The notes: generated by a model not told the origin, from the sequence alone. Shown: positions 53,166-62,638, counted from the first letter of the stretch. The stretch: DNA of 64,000 bases from JANLYC01 sp963750495 (GCA_963750495.1 CAVVQV010000004.1:1054001-1118000), one strand, 5' to 3'. Numbers and translations: made by a program.

Positions 53166-54857
53166 ATGACTGAGCACGAGCATCGAGCGGTGGACGCCGT
53201 CGCCGATCGGTTCGTCGCGGACTACGCGGCACTCGACCCCCTGGCGGCCACGTATTTCGGCATCCGGGGGTATGACGACCAGGTCACGGACATCTCGCCT
53301 GACGGCTTCGCCGACCGACGCCGGCTCAGCGCGGAGGCCCGGGCCCGGATGGCCGCCACCGAACCGACGGACCACCGCGAGGCTGCCGCGAAGGCGTCGT
53401 TCCTCGAGCGGCAGGACGTGACGCTCGCCCGGTACGACGCCGGGACCCCTCAGTCGCAGCTCAGCATCATCACCAGCGAGCTGCACCACATGCGCAGCGT
53501 CTTCGACCTCATGCCCACCGAGGGCGAGGAGGCCTGGAGCACGATCGACGCCCGCCTGTCCAAGATTTCCGCCGCCGTCGACGACTACCGCGTTACGCTC
53601 ACCCAGGCCGCCGATGCGGGACAGGTCTCGGCCAAGCGGCAGATCCGCGCGCTGGCCAGCCAGGTCCGGAGCTGGACCGGGCAGGAGGGCCGGGCCGGCA
53701 GCTTCTTCGACCACTTCGTGGCAGGGGCGGACGGACTGCCTGCCGGCCTTCGCCAGCAGCTCGACGAGCATGCTGCGGCAAGCACCGACGCGTTCGCCGC
53801 ATTCGAGCGCTTCCTGACCGACGACCTGCTGCCGCGCGGACGCGACAAGGACGCGGTCGGCCGGGACGCCTACGGTCCCGAGTCCCGGCAATTCCTGGGC
53901 GCGACCATCGACGTCGACGAGACGTATGCCTGGGCGTGGGATGAGCTCAAGCGGATCGACGACGAGATGATCCGGGTCGCCCAGCAGATCAAGTCCGGGG
54001 CGAGCGTGGACGAAGCCGTCGAGATCCTCGACGCCGATCCGGCGCGTTCGATCGACGGCAAGGAGGCCTTCCGGGAGTGGATGCAGCAGCTCGCTGACCG
54101 GACGATCGCCGAGCTGGCCGACACCCACTTCGACATCCCGGCTCCGGTCCGTCGGATCGAGTGCTGTCTCGCCCCGACGAACGACGGTGGCATCTACTAC
54201 ACCGGTCCCAGTGAGGACTTCGAGCGCCCGGGCCGGATGTGGTGGGCCGTGCCGGACGAGCAGACGAGGTTCTCGACCTGGCGCGAGGTGACCACGGTCT
54301 ACCACGAAGGGGCTCCCGGTCATCATCTGCAGGTCGCTCAGACGGCCTTCCGCAGCGACCTCCTCAACCGATGGCAGCGGACGATGTGCTGGGTGTCCGG
54401 GCACGGTGAGGGCTGGGCGTTGTACGCCGAGCGACTGATGGACGACCTCGGCTATCTCGACGACGCCGGCGACAAGCTGGGGATGCTCGATGCCCAGGCC
54501 CTGCGGGCCGCCCGGGTGATCCTCGACATCGGGGTGCACGCCGAGCTGGAGATCCCCCGCGACAACCCCTTCGGGTTCCGCCCCGGTGCGGCCTGGACCG
54601 CCGAGCTCTGCCTGGAGTTCATGCACCAGCACTGTCGGATGGACGAGGCGATCATCTCGTTCGAGGTCAACCGCTACCTCGGCTGGCCGGGCCAGGCGGC
54701 CTCGTACAAGGTCGGTGAGCGCACCTGGCTCCTGGCCCGCGACGAAGCCCGCAGACGCAAAGGTCCGGACTTCGACCTCACGGAGTTCCACCGACAAGCC
54801 CTCGACCTCGGCTCGCTCGGGCTCGACCCGCTGCGCAGCGCGCTCGCGGAGCTGTGA
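53166..54857 (+). CDS. DUF885 family (putative zinc peptidase)
   Basis: The 563-residue soluble protein has a long helical N-terminal half, then VYHEGAPGHHLQ (about residue 379), an HExxxH-like zinc motif in DUF885 proteins, followed by WVSGHGEGWALYAERLM, which supplies a further ligand (Glu). No signal peptide is seen, so it is cytoplasmic. Catalytic activity is inferred from the motif; DUF885 substrates are mostly unknown. Confidence 0.85.
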   Translation: MTEHEHRAVDAVADRFVADYAALDPLAATYFGIRGYDDQVTDISPDGFADRRRLSAEARARMAATEPTDHREAAAKASFLERQDVTLARYDAGTPQSQLSIITSELHHMRSVFDLMPTEGEEAWSTIDARLSKISAAVDDYRVTLTQAADAGQVSAKRQIRALASQVRSWTGQEGRAGSFFDHFVAGADGLPAGLRQQLDEHAAASTDAFAAFERFLTDDLLPRGRDKDAVGRDAYGPESRQFLGATIDVDETYAWAWDELKRIDDEMIRVAQQIKSGASVDEAVEILDADPARSIDGKEAFREWMQQLADRTIAELADTHFDIPAPVRRIECCLAPTNDGGIYYTGPSEDFERPGRMWWAVPDEQTRFSTWREVTTVYHEGAPGHHLQVAQTAFRSDLLNRWQRTMCWVSGHGEGWALYAERLMDDLGYLDDAGDKLGMLDAQALRAARVILDIGVHAELEIPRDNPFGFRPGAAWTAELCLEFMHQHCRMDEAIISFEVNRYLGWPGQAASYKVGERTWLLARDEARRRKGPDFDLTEFHRQALDLGSLGLDPLRSALAEL

Positions 54858-54858
54858 G

Positions 54859-55485
54859 GTGACCGGCTTGAGCAACGGCCCGGTTCGACTGGTGCTGGCG
54901 TCGGCCTCCCCGGCTCGGCGCGCGACGCTGCGGGCAGCCGGCGTCTGTCCGGAGATCGTGGTGTCGGACGTCGACGAGTCGACGTACTCCGCTGAGACAC
55001 CTGCCGCCCTGGCCCAGGTGCTTGCGACCGCCAAGGCCGAGGATGTGGCGCGGCTGTCCATCGCGGACGGGGCCGTCGTGGTCGGGTGCGACTCCGTCCT
55101 CGACCTCGACGGTGACGCGCTGGGCAAGCCGGCAGACGCCACCGAGGCGGCCAGCCGGTGGCGAGCCATGCGTGGCCGGTCGGGCCTGCTGGTCACAGGA
55201 CACTGCGTCATCGACACCAGGACGGGGCGCCGGTCCTCGGCGAACGCGACCACGCGGGTCACCTTTGCGGACGTGACCGACGACGAGATTGCCGCCTACG
55301 TCGCCACCGGTGAACCGTTGCGCGTCGCCGGAGCCTTCACGATCGACGGCCTCGGCGGCCCGTTCGTCACCGAGATCGCGGGTGACCCGCACAACGTCGT
55401 GGGGATCTCGCTGCCCCTGCTCCGCACGATGCTGCGGGACCTCGACGTCGCGTGGACCTCCCTCTGGCCGAGTTGTCAGAAGTAG
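54859..55485 (+). CDS. maf: Maf-family nucleotide pyrophosphatase
   Basis: The 208-residue protein shows LVLASASPARRATLRAAG, DVDES, VVGCDSVLDLDG and GKPADATEA, the Maf/Ham1-like nucleotide pyrophosphatase core. Maf proteins hydrolyse non-canonical or excess nucleoside triphosphates and are linked to septation control. GTG at 54859, one base after the DUF885 stop, is chosen; TTG at 54868 is possible. It sits between the carboxylase subunit genes, an order common in related actinobacteria. Confidence 0.9.
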   Translation: MTGLSNGPVRLVLASASPARRATLRAAGVCPEIVVSDVDESTYSAETPAALAQVLATAKAEDVARLSIADGAVVVGCDSVLDLDGDALGKPADATEAASRWRAMRGRSGLLVTGHCVIDTRTGRRSSANATTRVTFADVTDDEIAAYVATGEPLRVAGAFTIDGLGGPFVTEIAGDPHNVVGISLPLLRTMLRDLDVAWTSLWPSCQK

Positions 55486-55521
55486 CGGCGGCCACAGCCG
55501 CCCACACTTCTCACACGTCGG

Positions 55522-56706
55522 TTACTCGACGGGGAGGCCGAGGCCGCGAGCGATGAGCATGCGCTGCACCTCGGACGTGCCTTCGCCGATCTCGAGCACC
55601 TTGGCGTCGCGGTAGAAACGCGCGACCGGATACTCCTCCATGAAGCCGTAGCCCCCGAACACCTGGGTGGCGATGCGGGTGGCGCTCACAGCAGCCTCGG
55701 TGGAGAAGAGCTTGGCGATGGCCGCAGCCTGCTTGAACTCCTGGCGCGACCGACCCGCGTCCTTGAGCGCAGCCGCCTTGTAGGTAAGGCCGCGTGCCGC
55801 TTCGGCCATCACCTTCAGGTCGGCGATCTGGAACGCCACGCCCTGCTTGCGGCCGATCGGCACGTCGAAGGTGGTGCGCTCGCCGGCGTACTGGACCGAG
55901 AGGTCGAGGCAGGCCTGGATACAGCCGACCGCGAGCGCGGCGATGGCGACCCGGCCGTCGTCGAGGGTGGCGAGGAACTGGTGGAAACCCTTGCCCCGCT
56001 CGCCGAGCAGGTTGGCCTCCGCAACACGGCAGTCGTCGAAGCTCAGCGGGTGCGTGTCGCTGGCGTGCCACCCCAGCTTGTCGTAGGCCTTCTCGGCGGT
56101 GAAGCCCGCGGTGTCCGAGGGCACGATGATCGTCGAGATCTCGGGCTTGCCGTCTTCACGGGTGCCGGTGCGAGCGGTCACCGTGACCAGCGAGGTGATG
56201 TCGGAGCCGGAGTTGGTGATGAATTGCTTGCTGCCGTTGACGACCCATTCGCCGTCGACGAGGTCGGCCTTGGTCTTGGTGGCGCCCGCGTCCGAGCCGG
56301 CGCCGGGCTCGGTGAGACCGAAGCCGGCGAGGGTCGAGCCGGCCACCAGATCAGGCAGCCACGTGCTCTTCTGCTCGTCGGTGCCGAACGTCAGGATCGG
56401 GTTGATCCCCAGGCCGACCGCGGCTTCGAGGGTGATGCCCATCGACTGGTCGACGCGGCCGATCTCCTCGATTGCGACACAGAGGCTGGTGAAGTCGCCG
56501 TCCTCACCGGCGCCGCCGAACTCCTCCGGAGCGGTGAGCCCGAACAGGCCGAGCTTGCCCATCTGGTGCACCGTGTCGAGGGGGAAGTAGTGGTCTTTGT
56601 CCCACTGCGCCGCTCGCGGGCCGATCTCGGCCTCGGCGAACTCGCGCACGCTCTGTCGGAAGGTTTCGTGTTCGGGTGTCAGCTCGAACGATGTCACGGT
56701 CGTCAC
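55522..56706 (-). CDS. Acyl-CoA dehydrogenase (branched or short chain)
   Basis: The 394-residue FAD enzyme shows GLTEPGAGSDAGATKT, FITNSGSDI, YDKLGWHASDTHPLSF, GRKQGVAFQIADL and the C-terminal FGGYGFMEEYPVARFYRDA followed by EGTSEVQR. It oxidises an acyl-CoA using ETF. The divergent LiuR-like MerR gene and the palindromic operator suggest regulation by branched-chain amino-acid or fatty-acid breakdown, so isovaleryl-CoA or a similar acyl-CoA is a plausible substrate. That is an inference. Confidence 0.9.
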   Translation of the reverse strand: MTTVTSFELTPEHETFRQSVREFAEAEIGPRAAQWDKDHYFPLDTVHQMGKLGLFGLTAPEEFGGAGEDGDFTSLCVAIEEIGRVDQSMGITLEAAVGLGINPILTFGTDEQKSTWLPDLVAGSTLAGFGLTEPGAGSDAGATKTKADLVDGEWVVNGSKQFITNSGSDITSLVTVTARTGTREDGKPEISTIIVPSDTAGFTAEKAYDKLGWHASDTHPLSFDDCRVAEANLLGERGKGFHQFLATLDDGRVAIAALAVGCIQACLDLSVQYAGERTTFDVPIGRKQGVAFQIADLKVMAEAARGLTYKAAALKDAGRSRQEFKQAAAIAKLFSTEAAVSATRIATQVFGGYGFMEEYPVARFYRDAKVLEIGEGTSEVQRMLIARGLGLPVE

Positions 56707-56727
56707 TCCTCAGGCCTATGCCTTACT

Positions 56728-56743
56728 CTTACGTCAACGTAAG
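56728..56743. promoter_or_regulatory. Perfect MerR/LiuR-type operator palindrome
   Basis: CTTACGTCAACGTAAG is a perfect 7-bp inverted repeat around CA. It lies in the 76-bp gap between the acyl-CoA dehydrogenase and the MerR-type gene and resembles the LiuR-type TTACGT-N2-ACGTAA site. Confidence 0.75.
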
Positions 56744-56782
56744 GGTAGATCGCTTCCGTTGCGGAAGGTCAAGGACCTGACC

Positions 56783-57190
56783 ATGGTCGAAACCGGCAAT
56801 GCAGAAGACACCGACAGAACCTGGACGATCAGCGCGCTCGCCGACGAGTACGGCGTCACGCTGCGCACGCTGCGCCACTACGAAGACATCGGACTGCTCG
56901 CCCCCGACCGCCAGGGCACGACCCGCGTGTTCCGCAACCGCGACCGCATCCGGCTCGCCCTGATCCTGCGCGGGCGACGGCTCGGCTTCTCGCTCGACGA
57001 GATCGCGGTCATCGTCAACATGTACGACGAACAGCCCGGCGAGGCAGGTCAGCTCCAGTACCTGCTCGACCAGATCGACGTACGCCGGTCCGAGCTGGCC
57101 CAGCGCCGACGCGACATCGAGGAGACCCTGGTCGAGCTCGATCAGGTCGAAGCGCGCTGCCGCGAGGACCTGGCCCGGCTCAGCGCCTAG
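56783..57190 (+). CDS. MerR-family regulator (LiuR-like)
   Basis: The 135-residue protein has a MerR helix-turn-helix (WTISALADEYGVTLRTLRHYEDIG) split here as TISALADEYGVTLRTLRHY and EDIGLLAPDR, then a coiled-coil C-terminus (about 85-135) with no metal-binding Cys. That fits LiuR-type regulators of branched-chain amino-acid catabolism. It likely represses the divergent dehydrogenase and itself through the palindrome at 56728-56743. The start MVETGNAED has no strong ribosome site. Confidence 0.85.
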   Translation: MVETGNAEDTDRTWTISALADEYGVTLRTLRHYEDIGLLAPDRQGTTRVFRNRDRIRLALILRGRRLGFSLDEIAVIVNMYDEQPGEAGQLQYLLDQIDVRRSELAQRRRDIEETLVELDQVEARCREDLARLSA

Positions 57191-57237
57191 CACGCAGCGG
57201 GTTCGCGACTGTCCACCGACGGTGGTTCACTGACCCC

Positions 57238-57837
57238 ATGTCGGCCCGCACGAGCCCGCGCCTCGAGACCCGCCCGCTGACGCCCGCCACCTGGGCCGAT
57301 CTCGAGGAGCTCTTCGCGATGCCCGGTGGCTCGATCGTGCGTGGCTGTTGGTGCATGTACTACAGGGTGACCGGCACGGTCTCGGTGTCGAGCGCGGCGG
57401 GGGTCGACCACAAGCGACAGCTGTGCGACCTGGTCGACGGCGGCACGGTGCCTGGGCTCGTGGGGTACGTCGGTGACGGTCCCGTCGGGTGGATCAGCCT
57501 CGGGCCACGCGAGGACTACCTCAAGCTCCAGCGCTCCTCGATCATGAAGCCGGTCGACGACAAGGAGGTCTGGTCGATCGTCTGCACGTACGTCGCCAAG
57601 TCCCACCGCGGGCAGGGCCTGCAGCACCAGCTGTTGGCCGGTGCGATCGACTACGCGCGCGACGAAGGCGTGCGCCTGCTCGAGGCCTACCCCGTCGACA
57701 AGCCCGAGCGCAGCCATGCCGACTTCATGTTCTTCGGGTCGCGTGGCCTCTACGAGCGCGCAGGGTTCCGCGAGGTCGTGCGCCGCTCACCCACGCGCGT
57801 CGTCATGCGCCGAGGCTTACGTCCGCGAAGGCGTTGA
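57238..57837 (+). CDS. GNAT-family N-acetyltransferase
   Basis: The 199-residue protein has the acetyl-CoA loop VAKSHRGQGLQHQLLAGAI near residue 120 (Q/RxxGxG/A), a C-terminal GLYERAGFREVVRR and an unusual N-terminal RGCWCMYYRVTG with two Cys. The acceptor is unknown. It follows the MerR-like gene by 47 bp. Confidence 0.83.
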   Translation: MSARTSPRLETRPLTPATWADLEELFAMPGGSIVRGCWCMYYRVTGTVSVSSAAGVDHKRQLCDLVDGGTVPGLVGYVGDGPVGWISLGPREDYLKLQRSSIMKPVDDKEVWSIVCTYVAKSHRGQGLQHQLLAGAIDYARDEGVRLLEAYPVDKPERSHADFMFFGSRGLYERAGFREVVRRSPTRVVMRRGLRPRRR

Positions 57838-57846
57838 CCTGGTTGT

Positions 57847-57875
57847 GAGGGTGGCCGGACGAACCGGCCACCCTC
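57847..57875. terminator. 12-bp perfect hairpin between convergent genes
   Basis: GAGGGTGGCCGG and CCGGCCACCCTC enclose a 5-base loop. It lies between the stops of the GNAT (plus) and the secreted protein gene (minus) and probably ends transcription from both sides. Confidence 0.75.
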
Positions 57876-57904
57876 GCCGGGTCAGCGTTCGGTGAGCGGG
57901 CCGA

Positions 57905-59659
57905 TCAGCACCCCGGCAGCCGGAAGCTCGCGATCCGGGTCTGCCAGCCGGCAGCACTGCTGGCCTGGCCGGCCGCCGTGTAGTACTCGTTGACGTACCA
58001 CATCGTGCAGTCGTCGCTCGGGTCGACATTCATCGAGGTGTAGTCGCCCCAGCGCGAGTTGGTGGTCGTCTGCACGCCACTGCCGTTGATGATGGTGCCC
58101 TCGCCGAGCGTCATCTCGCCGAGTGGATCACCCGCCTGCCGGCCGGTGTAGCGGATGCCCGGGTAGACGTCGGTGCCGTTGACCACGCTGTAGCCGAGCG
58201 CCAGGTTGCCGTACTTGTCCTGGGCGATGCTGCCCATCCAGCGGTTCACGCCGTCGTCGGGTGCGTACGTGCCCTGCTGGTAGATCGAGTAGTTCGAACC
58301 CGGCGTCCGCCGGATCTCGTACCACCGCACACCGGCGACACCCGGCCGCGCCTCGACGGTCTGGTTGGTCACAAGCGACTCGAGGCCGGGGCCGAGCTTG
58401 CGGTAGGCCAGCCGCCAGGTCGCACGCTGTCGCGACGCCAACGTGTCGAGGTACTGCCGGGGGTCGGTGATACCCGGCTGTGGCAGGCAGTCGCGTGAGT
58501 CCGGAGCACACGGGAAGTTCGTGTCGAACGGCGCGGTCGGCAGCTGGGCCGCGAGGCGCAGCGACGACTGCGGCGTCGACCGCCACTTGACCTTCAGGTC
58601 CCAGATGTTCACCGCATCCGACGTGGCGCCGTAGTTCCAGTCATCGTCCTGGGTGCCGAGCAGCGGGATGGCCTGGCCCTCGGCCGGCTTCCGCGTCCCG
58701 TCGATGTCCCCGGGCAACAGGCCGTCGCCGACGAGCGGCAGCAGGGTCGGGTCGTTGCCGTCGATGTAGTACGACACCGCGCGCGCGTCCAGCCCGTTGT
58801 ACATCTTGCGCTTCTCGAGGGCGTACACGCCGATGCCGTACTCAATCGTGGGCCCGAACTCTCGGGTGGTCAACGTCAGCGTGTCCGTCCAGACTCCGTA
58901 CTTGGGATAGTCCGGGAAGTTTTCCCCGGAGCTGAACGCGTAGCGGTTGTACGAACCTGTTGCATCGCTGCTGGTGGAGACGGCGACGCAGTTGAAGTAC
59001 TCCGGCCCAGCGGTCGTGAACTGCGTCAGGACCCAGCGGTTGGCGATCTGGTCGTACAGGACGATCGGATCGCCGGACGGGTCGGTGCAGTCACTGACCG
59101 CAAAGCCGCTCCAGAGCGCCCCGATGGGGGTCGGCGGGATCTGCGCGTTGCCGGACTTGTCGTAGACGTCGACCATGAGGTTGGTCATCTCGACGTACTG
59201 CCTGCGGCTCACGTCACCGACGGGGTCAGGCGGGTTGACGCGGAAGTCGTAGTAGTTGAAGTTGTCCTGGTTGCTGAGCCCCTCGAAGTTGGCCCGGGTC
59301 GACCCGATGGTGGCCGGTGGGGCCGTGCTCTGGACGGCCGGGTCGCCGGCGAAGCCGTTGTCCGGTGCGGAGCCTGCCTCGTCGGCACGCTCCTCCTGTG
59401 CGCTCTCGGTCCGGCTGGTCGGCACACTGGCGTTGGTCAGGGAGGACAAGCGAGGCGAGGTGTCGTGGGCGACGGCGTCGGTGTAGTGCGGTTCGAGCGA
59501 TGTCGCCGCGGACGCGTCCGGTGCGGCCGCTGATGTTGGTGACGCCTGGTGGGCCTGGCCGGTCTGCTGCATGCCCAGGACCAGGCCGAGAGCGGCGACC
59601 GCGACGGTCGTCCCCCTGGCGATGCGAGTGATGCGATGGTGCGCTGGCTGTCGACTCAT
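57905..59659 (-). CDS. Large secreted protein of unknown function
   Basis: The 584-residue protein has a signal peptide (about 1-36: basic start, VAVAALGLVLGM core, GQAHQA cleavage region), a Ser/Thr/Ala-rich linker (about 37-120), then a globular part with DNFNYYDFRVNPPDP, GDPIVLYDQIANRWVLTQF, DYPKYGVWTDTLTLTTREF, and WRLAYRKLGPGLESLV. Repeated strand-like segments suggest a beta-propeller or similar, but no catalytic motif is evident. Cysteines are few and paired (SDCTDPSG; FPCAPDSRDCLPQ; DDCTMWY; LPGC). It lies alone with its own hairpin terminator; function unassigned. Confidence 0.75.
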   Translation of the reverse strand: MSRQPAHHRITRIARGTTVAVAALGLVLGMQQTGQAHQASPTSAAAPDASAATSLEPHYTDAVAHDTSPRLSSLTNASVPTSRTESAQEERADEAGSAPDNGFAGDPAVQSTAPPATIGSTRANFEGLSNQDNFNYYDFRVNPPDPVGDVSRRQYVEMTNLMVDVYDKSGNAQIPPTPIGALWSGFAVSDCTDPSGDPIVLYDQIANRWVLTQFTTAGPEYFNCVAVSTSSDATGSYNRYAFSSGENFPDYPKYGVWTDTLTLTTREFGPTIEYGIGVYALEKRKMYNGLDARAVSYYIDGNDPTLLPLVGDGLLPGDIDGTRKPAEGQAIPLLGTQDDDWNYGATSDAVNIWDLKVKWRSTPQSSLRLAAQLPTAPFDTNFPCAPDSRDCLPQPGITDPRQYLDTLASRQRATWRLAYRKLGPGLESLVTNQTVEARPGVAGVRWYEIRRTPGSNYSIYQQGTYAPDDGVNRWMGSIAQDKYGNLALGYSVVNGTDVYPGIRYTGRQAGDPLGEMTLGEGTIINGSGVQTTTNSRWGDYTSMNVDPSDDCTMWYVNEYYTAAGQASSAAGWQTRIASFRLPGC

Positions 59660-59857
59660 GGAGCATCCTCTCGGTGCGGCCCGTCCGACGGGCCTCGGGA
59701 TAGGTCGGCACCAGTCTTCTGTCCAGCGGGTTCACATCTGGGTTTCCGCCGGACTTCTTGACTCTGCGTGAGCCCTCAGAGACAGGCCGCCAACACGTCA
59801 GGCACTGACAGTCCTAGACTCAGGCCGTCGTAGTCGATGACCGCCGAGGAGTCCTCT

Positions 59858-61633
59858 GTGCCTGAGCTGACGCCACTCACCAAGGTGCTGATCGCCAACC
59901 GTGGCGAGATCGCCGTCCGCGTCGTCCGTGCCTGCAAGGACGCCGGGATCGGCAGCGTGGCCGTGTACGCCGACCCGGACCGCGACGCGCTGTTCGCTCG
60001 GCTGGCTGACGAGGCCTATGCGCTCGAAGGAGCAACACCTGCGGAGTCCTACCTCGACATCGACAAGATCATCGCGGTGGCCAAGCGCTCGGGTGCCGAC
60101 TCCGTGCACCCCGGCTACGGCTTCCTGGCCGAGAACTCCGGCTTCGCCCAGGCAGTCATCGACGCCGGGCTGATCTGGATCGGTCCACCGCCTGCCGCGA
60201 TCGACGCGCTCGGCGACAAGGTCCAGGCCCGCCACATCGCGCACAAGGTCGGCGCGCCCCTGGTCGCCGGCACCGAGGACCCGGTCAAGGACGCCGACGA
60301 GGTACTCGCGTTCGCCCGCGAAAACGGCCTTCCGATTGCCATCAAGGCAGCGTTCGGCGGAGGCGGCCGCGGCCTCAAGGTGGCACGCAACGAGGAGGAG
60401 GTCGCCGAGCTGTACGAGTCCGCGGTCCGCGAAGCCGTGACCGCGTTCGGTCGAGGTGAGTGCTTCGTGGAGCGCTATCTCGACAAGCCGCGGCACGTCG
60501 AGACCCAGTGCCTGGCCGATCAGCACGGCCATGTCGTCGTCGTCTCCACCCGTGACTGCTCCCTGCAGCGTCGACACCAGAAGCTGGTCGAGGAGGCCCC
60601 CGCCCCATTCCTGTCCGACGAGCAGGTCAAGACCCTCTACCGCTCGTCGAAGGCGATTCTCGCCGAGGCGGGTTACGTCGGCGCCGGCACCTGCGAGTTC
60701 CTCGTGGGCCAGGACGGCACGATCTCGTTCCTCGAGGTCAACACGAGACTCCAGGTCGAGCACCCGGTCAGCGAAGAGGTCACGGGGATCGACCTCGTTC
60801 GCGAGATGTTCCGGATCGCGGCCGGCGAGGAGCTCGGGTACGACGACCCGGTCATCGAGGGCCACTCCATCGAGTTCCGGATCAACGCCGAGGACGCGGG
60901 CCGCAACTTCATGCCGGCCCCGGGCACGCTGACGCGCTGGCATGCACCGTCTGGACCGGGCATCCGGGTCGACGGCGGCTACGACCAGGGTGAGACCGTC
61001 CCGGGCGCGTTCGACTCCCTCGTGGCCAAGCTGATCGTGACCGGTCGCAGCCGTGAGCAGGCGCTCGAGCGCTCGCGACGTGCGCTCGACGAGTTCGTCG
61101 TCGACGGCATGCCCACGGTGATCCCGTTCCACCGCGCGGTCGTGGACGACGCGGCCTACACAGGGGGGGCCGACGGCAAGACCTTCGGCGTCTACACGAG
61201 CTGGATCGAGACCGCATTCGACAACACCATCGCGCCGTACGCCGGTGAGTCCGAGGCTGCCGAGCCCGCGGAGCGCGAGTCGGTCACGGTCGAGGTCGAC
61301 GGCAAGCGGCTCCAGGTCTCGCTCCCCGCTGGTCTGGCGACGACAGGCGGGTCGGGAGCAAGCAAGAAGCCGGCCCGGCGCTCCGCGGCGAAGAAGGCCG
61401 GAGCGGCCGCGGGCGGGAACGCCCTTACGGCTCCCATGCAGGGCACGATCGTCAAGCTCGCGGTCGAGGAGGGTCAGCAGGTCGAGGCGGGCGAGCTGGT
61501 CGTGGTGCTCGAGGCCATGAAGATGGAGCAGCCGATCAACGCCCACCGCGCCGGCACGATCACTTCCCTGGCAGCCGAGGTCGGCGCGACGGTGACCAAC
61601 GGCGCCGTCCTGTGTGAGATCACCGACGGTTGA
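59858..61633 (+). CDS. accA: Acyl-CoA carboxylase alpha subunit (biotin carboxylase and carrier)
   Basis: The 591-residue protein has a biotin carboxylase domain (KVLIANRGEIAVRVVRACKD near the start; AFGGGGRGLKVA; EVNTRLQVEHPVSEEVTGID) and, after an Ala/Lys-rich linker, a C-terminal biotin-carrier domain with EAMKMEQPI, the Lys being the biotinylation site. It pairs with the accD and accE products to carboxylate acetyl- or propionyl-CoA. The GTG at 59858 is preferred because AGGAG lies six bases upstream; an ATG at 59837 adds seven residues. BirA at 49219-50079 would biotinylate it. Confidence 0.93.
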   Translation: MPELTPLTKVLIANRGEIAVRVVRACKDAGIGSVAVYADPDRDALFARLADEAYALEGATPAESYLDIDKIIAVAKRSGADSVHPGYGFLAENSGFAQAVIDAGLIWIGPPPAAIDALGDKVQARHIAHKVGAPLVAGTEDPVKDADEVLAFARENGLPIAIKAAFGGGGRGLKVARNEEEVAELYESAVREAVTAFGRGECFVERYLDKPRHVETQCLADQHGHVVVVSTRDCSLQRRHQKLVEEAPAPFLSDEQVKTLYRSSKAILAEAGYVGAGTCEFLVGQDGTISFLEVNTRLQVEHPVSEEVTGIDLVREMFRIAAGEELGYDDPVIEGHSIEFRINAEDAGRNFMPAPGTLTRWHAPSGPGIRVDGGYDQGETVPGAFDSLVAKLIVTGRSREQALERSRRALDEFVVDGMPTVIPFHRAVVDDAAYTGGADGKTFGVYTSWIETAFDNTIAPYAGESEAAEPAERESVTVEVDGKRLQVSLPAGLATTGGSGASKKPARRSAAKKAGAAAGGNALTAPMQGTIVKLAVEEGQQVEAGELVVVLEAMKMEQPINAHRAGTITSLAAEVGATVTNGAVLCEITDG

Positions 61634-61666
61634 GCTCGGACCGCCCGGCTGCCGGCGCCGTGAGTA

Positions 61667-62638
61667 TCAGTGGCGCCCGGCCGGCGGCCGCAGCACCTCC
61701 CAGCTCGTCGGGTCGCCCCAGCACGAGTGCTCATCGACGTACGGGCTCAGCAGTGCAGTCAGCCGTACGTCAGCGTGACCGCTGAGCGCCTGCGAGGCGA
61801 GCTTGCGCGCCACGCCGGCGAGGAAGTCGGCGAGCTGGACCCGCGGATCCTGTTGGGAGTCGACCATCCGCACGTCGGACAGCCCTGGTCCCACCTCGTG
61901 GCGTACGTGATCCAGCCGCTCCTCGGTGAGGGTGTTGGTCTCGTCGTGCACGATCGAGACCGGCCAGGTGACTGCACACCAGTGCACCACCGTGCTGACG
62001 AGCGCCGGGATCAACGGCTCGAGGAGCGGTACGACGGCGGGGTGCTCGGCCACGCTGCGGCGGAAGCGCACGGCTCGCGCGCGACCATCACTCAGTCGGG
62101 AGAGCACCTCGGCCAACCCGCGCTGGTCCCCGACGCTGCGTAGGTCGTCGAGCGTGGCGAAAAAGGTATCGACGGGCGGCGGATCGAGCGGCCGGAGCCC
62201 GGACCGCAGGACCAGGTTCCCGGTCTCGAGGAAGCGGTGCCAGCGCAGCTCACCGAATGCCTGGGGACCTTCGCAACGCAACCGTGCCGCCGTATCGGGT
62301 ACGTCGCCGTCGAGCAGGTCGACCAGCGCGCCCAGCACGAAGAACGTCTTGTCGGTGAGAAACACGTGCGCCCTGTCGACGAGCGGGCCCTGCGGGCCGA
62401 GGAACCACTCGAGGACGGCCCGCTGCTTGTGCCGCAAGAGGTGGTTGGCCTTGTACTCCGTGGCAGGTGACCGGATGCGCTCGCGCACCTCGGCGACGCA
62501 CGCCGCCGCGTCCTGGACGCTGAGCCAGACACTGCCGTGCGCGAAGACGTCGGTGTTGCCGCCGATCAGGTGCTCGCCCTCGGACCCGGACTCGTCGCAC
62601 GCCACGCTCAGCGTCTGGTCCACCGCAGCGTCAGCCAT
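61667..62638 (-). CDS. DUF3800-like protein
   Basis: The 323-residue protein has a CDESGSEGEHLIGG segment near residue 14, an internal VHDETNT and a C-terminal SQQDPRVQLADFLAGVARKLA (about 265-285). The DES, HDE and QLADFLAG pattern resembles DUF3800, an RNase-H-like family found near mobile and defence genes. Catalysis is unproven. It lies between carboxylase genes, converging on accA and diverging from pyruvate carboxylase. Confidence 0.65.
   Translation of the reverse strand: MADAAVDQTLSVACDESGSEGEHLIGGNTDVFAHGSVWLSVQDAAACVAEVRERIRSPATEYKANHLLRHKQRAVLEWFLGPQGPLVDRAHVFLTDKTFFVLGALVDLLDGDVPDTAARLRCEGPQAFGELRWHRFLETGNLVLRSGLRPLDPPPVDTFFATLDDLRSVGDQRGLAEVLSRLSDGRARAVRFRRSVAEHPAVVPLLEPLIPALVSTVVHWCAVTWPVSIVHDETNTLTEERLDHVRHEVGPGLSDVRMVDSQQDPRVQLADFLAGVARKLASQALSGHADVRLTALLSPYVDEHSCWGDPTSWEVLRPPAGRH

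Noticed and set aside
53100..55262. A 720-codon open frame on the minus strand
   Set aside because: It mirrors the DUF885 and maf genes and has no family resemblance; the plus-strand genes have strong motifs.
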